From NCBI GenBank assembly GCA_023807065.1, contig JAJJLU010004414.1:1-13370 (forward strand): a DNA stretch of 13,370 nucleotides, written 5' to 3'. Below the pieces are notes generated by a model that was given only the letters and a program-made list of their open reading frames with translations, was not told where the DNA came from and did no database searches. A program made the position numbers and the translations under genes. The stretch is from Isotricha intestinalis (lineage: Eukaryota > Ciliophora > Litostomatea > Vestibuliferida > Isotrichidae). Shown here one piece after another: positions 8,074 to 13,370 of this stretch; positions within the stretch are counted from its first letter, which is position 1, and the number at the start of each line of letters is the position of its first letter.

Positions 8074-11000
8074 ATGAATTTAGAAACAAATTTCGAGAAT
8101 AATTCATTAACGAATCAAATCCAAAATATTTCAAATGAATATATTAAAAATATAATTTTAGAATCTCAAAGAAATATAAATATTTTATTTAATAATTTAA
8201 AAGAAACAAATGTTAAAAGTGAAAAAAAAGAAAATAAGAAAAAAAAAGTTAAAAAAGAAATAAAATTAGAAAAAATAAAATTTATAAATCCTAAAATAGA
8301 AAAATTTATTCCTTCAATAATTCAAAAAAACAATTATAATCAAAATGATATTTTAGATAATATTCATAACCAATTAGATAATATGAGAGTAATAAACGAA
8401 AGAAATAAATCAGATGTAAATAATATAATTCAAGAATATTATATTTTAAAAAATGAAATTATTTTACAATTAAGTCAATATATAAAAAATAATGATAAAG
8501 AAATAATAATTGATAAAAATAATAGATTTATTCTTCCTGAAGAATATGATTTATTAAAAGAAGAAGTAGAAAAATTAAAAAAACAAATTCAAGAAAATAA
8601 TAAAAATAATAATTTTAATGATATTGATATTAATTTTCTGGAAAATCAAAGTTTAGAAAATGAAAAAAAAAATAATAATAATAATAGTAAAATAAATATT
8701 GAAGTTAATAATAATATAAGTAATAATGAAGAAAAAGAAGAAGAAAATAAAATAGAAAATATAAATTATGAAAATGAAATAAATAAATTAAATAATATAA
8801 TAGAAAATTTAAAATTAAAAAATTCAAATTTTGAAAAAGAAAAAGAAGAAAATGAAAAAAATTATAATATACAAATAAATAAATTAAAAGAAGAAAATGA
8901 AAAAAATAAAAATGAATTAGAAAATATAATAAAAACAAAAGAAATAAATATATTAAATTTAGAAAATGAGAAAAAAGAATTGAGTAAAAATTTAAATGAT
9001 TTAACAAAAATAAAATTAGAAAATGATTCAAATTTAAAAAATTTAAAAGAAAAAAACGAAAAATTAGAAATTTCAAATTCTGAAAATCAAAAAAAAATAA
9101 ATGAATTAAATAATAAATTAACACTTTCAAAAAAAGATTCTCAAAAATTATTAAATTTAGAAAAAGAAAAAAATTTAAAAGAAAAAAATAATTCTAAAAA
9201 AAATTTAGACAAAGAAAAAGAAAAATTTAATCAAGAAATTGAAGATTTAAAAAAACAATTAAAAGAAAAAGAAGATTTTTTTAATAAAGAATTAAATAAT
9301 TTAAAAAAACAAAATGAAAAAAATAAAAAAGAAAAAGATAAAATTTCAAAAGAAAAAAACTCTTTAAATCAACAAATAGATAATTTAAATAAAGAGAAAA
9401 CTTTTCTTAATCAACAAATAGAAAGTTTAAATGAAGAAAAAAAAACATTTAATGAATTAATAGAAAGTTTAAAAAAAGAAAAAAATACATTAAATAATAA
9501 TATAGAACAATTAAATAAAGAAAAAATAAATTTAAATAACCAAATAGAACAATTAAAAAAAGAAACTTTAGAAGAAAAAAAAAATAGCAATGAAAGTAAT
9601 AATAATAATAATAATTTAGAAGAAAATAATAATAATGAAAATAATAATAATATAAAGTTAATAGAGGAAATGAATGATATAAAAATAAAAAATGAAGAAT
9701 ATAAGAAAAAATTAGAACATCTAAAAGAAGAAATAGAAACTTTAAATCAATCAAATAATAGATTAAAATTAGAAAAAGATATATATAAACAAGAAAAAGA
9801 TCAAATATTAAATTTACAAAAAAATGATAAAAATAAAATAAAAGAATTAAATGAAGAAATAGAAGAATTAAGAAAAGAAAAAAGTGTTTTAACTATTAAT
9901 CAAATGACTTATGAAAATGAAATAGAAAGATTAAAAGATGATAATAATAATTTATTAGATGAAAAAAAAAAAATTGAAACTAATTATATTATTTTAAATG
10001 ACAATGAAAAAAAAGAAAATGAAAAAAAAATTTTAGAAAAAAATGAAGAAATTGAAATTTTAGAAAAAAAAATTAATGACAAAGAAATAAATGAACAAAA
10101 TTTAAAAGAAAAAATAGAAACAATAATAAAAGAAAATAAAGATTTAAATTTACAAATATTAGATTTAAATACTAAATTAGAATATAATAAAAATACTTTA
10201 AATAATTCCGATTTAGAAAATAAAAATGAAATAATCAATTTAAAAGAAAAAATAAAAAATTTAGAAAGTGAAAAGAAAAAAATAAAAGAAGAAAAAGAAG
10301 AAGAATTAAAAAAATTAAAAGAAAAAATAGAAAAAAATGAAGAAAAAAAAAAATTAAATGAAATAACAGAAAAAATAACTTTTTCATATTTAAGTAATAA
10401 TAATAATAATAATAAATTAAAAGAAATAATAAATGAACAATTAAAAAAAATAGAAGAATTAACAGAGAAATTAAAAAAAGAAAATTTAGAATGTGAAAAT
10501 GAAACATTACGTTTTCAATTAGAAAAAGAAAAAGAAAAATGTAAATTATATTCAGAAAAAGGAATAGAATATAGAAATAAATATAATGAATTACAATTAA
10601 AATTAGAAAAAATAGAAAAAATTTCAGAAATGGAAAAAAAAATAGAAGAATTAGAAAAAATAAATTTAAATAATAACAATGAATTAAATATATTAAAAAT
10701 AGAAAATAAAGAAATTATGACTCAAAATTCAGATTTAAAAATAGAAAATAATAATTATAAATTAGAATTAAATGAACAAATTTCAAATTATAATGAATTA
10801 AATAATAAATATAATAATTTAATAGAAGAAAATAATGAAATAAATATAGAGAAAGAAAATTTAGAAAATGAAATAATAGAATTAAAAAAAAATATAGAAG
10901 AAATAACAGAAACAATACAAAATAATCTTCCTGAAGGAATGAGTATATATGATATAAGTGATAATTATAATAAATTAGTAGAAGAATTAAATAATTATAA

Positions 11001-11688
11001 AGTAAATAATATTGAAGAAGTTAATTTTGAAAAAATTAAAAATTTAGAACATGAATTATCTGAAAATAAAAAATTAAAAGAAAATTTAGAAATTCAATTA
11101 GCTCTTTTAAGAGAAGAAAATGAAAAATTACAAAAAGAAAATGAAGATTTTAAAGAAAATAATTTATTAACTTATTCAACTGAAAGTTTAAATAACAATA
11201 ATAATATTTTTAAAATGAAAAATGATGAATTAATTAAACAAAATAATGAACTTTTAAATAAAATTGATAATTTAAAAGATAAATTATCTAAAAAAATTGA
11301 TGAAGAAGAACAAAGAGAAAAAGAAATTAAAGATATTATTAATGAAAATAAAGATAATAATAATTTAGAAGAAATAAAACAAAAATTTAATTTATTAAAA
11401 ATTCAATATAAAGATTCTGAAGAGAAATTTAATAAAGCAAAAAATTTAATTAAAAAAATTCAATTATATGAAGAAAGTATTAATTATATTAAAATTTTAT
11501 TAAAAAATTATAAACCTTCAAATAACAGAGAATTAGAAGCTTTAAATAAATTAAAACATTTTATAGATGAAAATAATAATAATAAAAGTTTAGATTTAGA
11601 TGAATTTTCTTTAAATTTAGATATTTTAAATAGTGGAAGTATTGATATTTCTAATTTTTCAATGTTAGATTCAATTGAAAAAAAATAA
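8074..11688 (+). CDS. Giant coiled-coil protein (1204 aa)
   Basis: This uninterrupted 1204-codon frame has an ATG and a TAA stop. Residues 1-48 are polar, and residues 49-68 form a Lys-rich basic patch (KSEKKENKKKKVKKEIKLEK). Residues 69-150 are a less repetitive region with likely helices. From about 150 to 1150 the protein is almost entirely heptad-like Leu/Ile/Asn/Glu/Lys sequence, a long coiled coil broken by Asn tracts (near 200-220 and 508-530) and by a short Pro/Gly-containing break (LPEGMSIYD) at about residues 952-960. The C-terminus is a Ser/Leu/Asp-rich acidic tail. I can see no Trp and very little Gly or Cys, which fits a rod. No motor, kinase or calponin-type domain is visible, so it is not an obvious kinesin or myosin. 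Long coiled coils of this make-up occur in basal-body, centrosomal, Golgi-tether and ciliary-rootlet proteins; the neighbours make a cytoskeletal role attractive but unproven. Similarity searches will be dominated by composition. Confidence 0.88.
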   Translation: MNLETNFENNSLTNQIQNISNEYIKNIILESQRNINILFNNLKETNVKSEKKENKKKKVKKEIKLEKIKFINPKIEKFIPSIIQKNNYNQNDILDNIHNQLDNMRVINERNKSDVNNIIQEYYILKNEIILQLSQYIKNNDKEIIIDKNNRFILPEEYDLLKEEVEKLKKQIQENNKNNNFNDIDINFLENQSLENEKKNNNNNSKINIEVNNNISNNEEKEEENKIENINYENEINKLNNIIENLKLKNSNFEKEKEENEKNYNIQINKLKEENEKNKNELENIIKTKEINILNLENEKKELSKNLNDLTKIKLENDSNLKNLKEKNEKLEISNSENQKKINELNNKLTLSKKDSQKLLNLEKEKNLKEKNNSKKNLDKEKEKFNQEIEDLKKQLKEKEDFFNKELNNLKKQNEKNKKEKDKISKEKNSLNQQIDNLNKEKTFLNQQIESLNEEKKTFNELIESLKKEKNTLNNNIEQLNKEKINLNNQIEQLKKETLEEKKNSNESNNNNNNLEENNNNENNNNIKLIEEMNDIKIKNEEYKKKLEHLKEEIETLNQSNNRLKLEKDIYKQEKDQILNLQKNDKNKIKELNEEIEELRKEKSVLTINQMTYENEIERLKDDNNNLLDEKKKIETNYIILNDNEKKENEKKILEKNEEIEILEKKINDKEINEQNLKEKIETIIKENKDLNLQILDLNTKLEYNKNTLNNSDLENKNEIINLKEKIKNLESEKKKIKEEKEEELKKLKEKIEKNEEKKKLNEITEKITFSYLSNNNNNNKLKEIINEQLKKIEELTEKLKKENLECENETLRFQLEKEKEKCKLYSEKGIEYRNKYNELQLKLEKIEKISEMEKKIEELEKINLNNNNELNILKIENKEIMTQNSDLKIENNNYKLELNEQISNYNELNNKYNNLIEENNEINIEKENLENEIIELKKNIEEITETIQNNLPEGMSIYDISDNYNKLVEELNNYKVNNIEEVNFEKIKNLEHELSENKKLKENLEIQLALLREENEKLQKENEDFKENNLLTYSTESLNNNNNIFKMKNDELIKQNNELLNKIDNLKDKLSKKIDEEEQREKEIKDIINENKDNNNLEEIKQKFNLLKIQYKDSEEKFNKAKNLIKKIQLYEESINYIKILLKNYKPSNNRELEALNKLKHFIDENNNNKSLDLDEFSLNLDILNSGSIDISNFSMLDSIEKK
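9361..9570 (+). repeat. 42-bp tandem repeat (5 copies) inside the coiled-coil gene
   Basis: Five consecutive 42-bp units encode a 14-residue, two-heptad motif with consensus x-L-N-x-x-I-E-x-L-x-K-E-K-x, starting at residue 430 of the coiled-coil protein. The Leu and Ile positions and the K-E-K element are kept in nearly all copies. The DNA units are diverged but clearly related, with caacaaata or aataatata at the centre. The array keeps the coil in register, so copy number could change without breaking the heptad phase. Confidence 0.8.
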
Positions 11689-11814
11689 AAATAATTTATT
11701 TTAAAATAATTAATTTTTTAAATATTTATACTTATTTTTCTAATATAGGGAAAAAAAATTCCTTGAGATTTTTAAAAGTAGAAATTATATTTAAAATAAA
11801 ATAAATTATTATAA

Positions 11815-13062
11815 TTAAATATAATAATCAATATATTCAAAATTAAAAGATAAAATATTATCTATGATATTAGCTATTTTTCTTTTTTTTTTTAATTGAT
11901 GATTTACTAGGAAAAACTTTAATTTTATGTATTTTATATTTATTTTTTTTTACAAAATTATGACAATTAAAATATATTTTCTGTTTCTATATCTAAAATT
12001 TTAAAATATCTGTAAAAACTATAACTTATTTTAATAAATTTAAATATAATATTTAGATGTGTTTGTTGATAATGAATTAGTCCATTATTGGGTTTTTTCA
12101 ATATCATATTTTTTTTTACATATCAATTAAAAATTCAATAGTATAAGGTAAAATAAATATATTTTCATTATTCATATTTAATAAAATCAAAAAGATTTGA
12201 TTTTGATCTTTTAATTTAATTTGTAAAATAATATAAAAAACAATATTCATTAAATTTAAAAGTAAATTCATTTGATAAACATTTATATGAATAATCATTA
12301 TCATTTTCAATTAAATAAGTTATTACTTCTATTTTTATTTCATAATCAAAAAAAGAATCATTTAATAATATTTTAAACATTTGATCTTTATATTTAATTG
12401 AAATTCTATTTTAAAATATTGAATTATAAAATATATTAATTTAATATACATATAATAACATTCTTGAGGTAATTTTTCTAAACTCAATTCAATAAATTTA
12501 TTTATTATATTAAGAAAATAATCAGTTTATATAAATTAAATAAAGAAATAATTTATTATTCTTATTAGAATAATTAAAACAAAAAATAAAAAAACAAATA
12601 AAATTAATTATTCATTAAGATTTTAATAAATATAGAAAAGAAGAAAGTATTAATGGAAGAATTATTTATTTTATGAATAGTATATCTATTATAAATTAAT
12701 GAAAATTATTCTCAATATTGAGTTCATAGTAATTAATTATTATTAAAAAAAATATTTATTTCTATTATTATTCTATTAAATCATCATTCAATTTTAGAAT
12801 TATATAAATCCTAAAAGAATAAATATATATATCATAAAATATTGGTTCTTTTAAAAACTAATCAAAATAAGTGTATTTATGTTATTTATTAATTAAAATA
12901 AAAATATAATTTGTTATGTTTTTTATTTGAATATTTAATGAAAATAATAATATAATTAGAAATAGAGATATATGTTTCTTATTGTTCTTCTTTATCTTTT
13001 TTTAATTATTTAATTTTAATACTAATAATGCCGAAAATATTATGTTCTTTAAATGTTATTCT
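11815..13062 (-). pseudogene. Decayed protein-coding gene, multiple frame breaks
   Basis: No intact gene lies between 11689 and 13214, but the minus strand carries a chain of coding-like runs that hop between frames. They are: about 12857-12771 (begins FLKEPIFYDIY); 12526-12365 (54 codons, contains SLEKLPQECYYMYIKL); 12410-12219 (64 codons, contains YLIENDNDYSYKCLSNEF); about 12223-12119 (contains NNENIFILPYTIEFL); 12122-11970 (51 codons, contains KKPNNGLIHYQQTHL); 11986-11873 (contains NCHNFVKKNKYKIHK); and 11949-11818 (contains ANIIDNILSFNFEYIDYYI), which ends in TAA at 11815-11817. A weaker run with two in-frame TAA codons lies at 13062-12892. Neighbouring runs abut or overlap, all on one strand, and use Cys, Pro, Asp and Glu as real proteins do. 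Several shifts fall in A or T homopolymers, so sequencing error is a second explanation. The family is not recognised. The 5' limit is uncertain. Confidence 0.6.
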
Positions 13063-13093
13063 TTAACTAATTTAAATGAGAGTGGATTTTATT

Positions 13094-13132
13094 GCCTCCT
13101 ATTAGCGTCCATCCCGGTCATCCTAGGTTGCG
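13094..13132. other. G+C-rich 39-bp island of unknown function
   Basis: These 39 bp contain 23 G or C (59 percent), in a window where intergenic DNA has almost none. The island includes the palindromes CCGG (13114-13117) and CCTAGG (13122-13127). GCCTCCTA (13094-13101) can pair with TAGGTTGC (13124-13131) as 2 bp, a 2x2 internal loop and 4 bp, closing a 22-nt loop. In A+T-rich genomes such islands often mark structured RNA genes, but I cannot match it to a tRNA, 5S rRNA, SRP RNA or any U-snRNA. It lies between the partial gene's stop and the start of the decayed gene. It could be an RNA gene or part of one, a regulatory site, a mobile-element end or inserted foreign DNA. Confidence 0.5.
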
Positions 13133-13214
13133 AAAATAATTTTATACAAATAAATTAAAAAAATATATACTATGATCAATTTTTAAATAATTAGTAAAAT
13201 AAAGTTAATACTAT

Positions 13215-13370
13215 TTAATTTTTAAATTTAAGTAATTTTTTTGGTTCATTAATAATCAAGTCATAAATATCATTTACAACATTATTTTTAATTTTTTTAT
13301 ATTTTCCTTTTTTTTTAATTTCTTTATTTTCAAATAAATTACTTAAAAAATTAAAATTATAATCTTCTGT
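13215..13370 (-). CDS. C-terminal end of an unidentified protein (partial, 51 codons)
   Basis: The minus strand is open from the window edge at 13370 to a TAA at 13215-13217. This is 51 codons, too short to rule out chance in this DNA but with native codon use. The peptide starts TEDYNFNFLSNLFENKE, passes through a Lys-rich stretch and ends in a helix-like segment, NNVVNDIYDLIINEPKKLL. It is probably the C-terminus of a gene continuing beyond the window. Because the decayed region lies just downstream on the same strand, it might instead belong to that same broken gene. The family is not recognisable. Confidence 0.5.
   Translation of the reverse strand, partial: TEDYNFNFLSNLFENKEIKKKGKYKKIKNNVVNDIYDLIINEPKKLLKFKN

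Noticed and set aside
9361..9570. The 42-bp repeats as a CRISPR-like array
   Set aside because: The units are contiguous with no spacers, lie in frame inside a long gene, and encode heptads.
8705..10915. Several antisense open frames rich in Phe, Leu and Tyr across the coiled-coil gene (also across AK7 at 4438-4698, 5734-5991 and 6040-6393)
   Set aside because: They are shadows of Glu/Lys/Asn codons read on the opposite strand (GAA to TTC, AAA to TTT, AAT to ATT). Low-complexity hydrophobic peptides of this sort are a composition artefact.
12116..12310. A 64-codon minus-strand frame as a stand-alone gene
   Set aside because: It opens at TTG, and its first half (MIMIIHINVYQMN type) is the shifted reading of a better coding run in another frame at 12410-12219. 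Only its last part looks coding, so I treat it as part of the decayed gene.
12600..13062. Reading TAA and TAG as Gln, ciliate style, which would join several minus-strand runs
   Set aside because: It gives plausible peptides in places, but intact genes here end in TAA and use only CAA for Gln. The number of stops in those frames is about what random A+T-rich DNA would give, and true frame shifts remain elsewhere.
13081..13140. The G+C island as a tRNA, 5S rRNA, SRP RNA, U1-U6 snRNA, or snoRNA
   Set aside because: I compared remembered hallmarks (T-loop GTTCRA, ACAGAGA of U6, Sm site plus U5 loop, SRP helix 8 core, C/D and H/ACA boxes). None is present in the right arrangement on either strand.

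Overview
The window looks like nuclear DNA of a eukaryotic microbe with an extremely A+T-rich genome (by eye well over four fifths A+T). The evidence is eukaryote-only protein families (an ArfGAP, a Tctex1-type dynein light chain, an AK7-type adenylate kinase with a Dpy-30 tail), Asn/Lys/Glu low-complexity tracts and no bacterial ribosome-binding sites. The standard genetic code fits. Gln is CAA and Trp is TGG in the intact genes, the long frames stay open under the standard code, and all nine visible gene ends use TAA. AK7 and Tctex1 proteins point to an organism with cilia or flagella. A ciliate using the standard code, or an A+T-rich zoosporic fungus such as an anaerobic gut fungus, would fit, but the sequence does not decide between them.

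Layout. Genes are compact, show no introns that I can support, and mostly alternate strand: a 164-aa protein (213-707 +, possibly Tctex1-like); a Lys/Asn-rich protein of unknown function (774-1634 -); an ArfGAP1-like zinc-finger protein (1776-2927 +); a 63-aa small protein (3077-3268 -); a Tctex1 dynein light chain (3303-3632 +); adenylate kinase 7 (3819-6782 +); a WD40-like beta-propeller (6931-7899 -); and a 1204-aa coiled-coil protein (8074-11688 +). Spacers between genes are 34 to 186 bp. From 11689 to 13214 there is no intact gene. That stretch holds a string of coding-like fragments on the minus strand in shifting frames (about 11815-13062), which I read as a decayed gene, and a strikingly G+C-rich 39-bp island (13094-13132) that I cannot identify. 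The window ends inside another minus-strand gene (13215-13370, C-terminal 51 codons).

How the genes fit together. Dynein light chain, AK7 and perhaps the coiled-coil and propeller proteins suit a ciliary, microtubule or intracellular transport theme, and ArfGAP belongs to vesicle traffic. This is a loose functional resemblance, not an operon. I did not find a recognisable new multi-gene system. The best unexplained signals are the G+C-rich island, the loss of the arginine finger in the ArfGAP, the block-wise switching of synonymous third bases between A and T, and the 34-bp gap between two divergent start codons.
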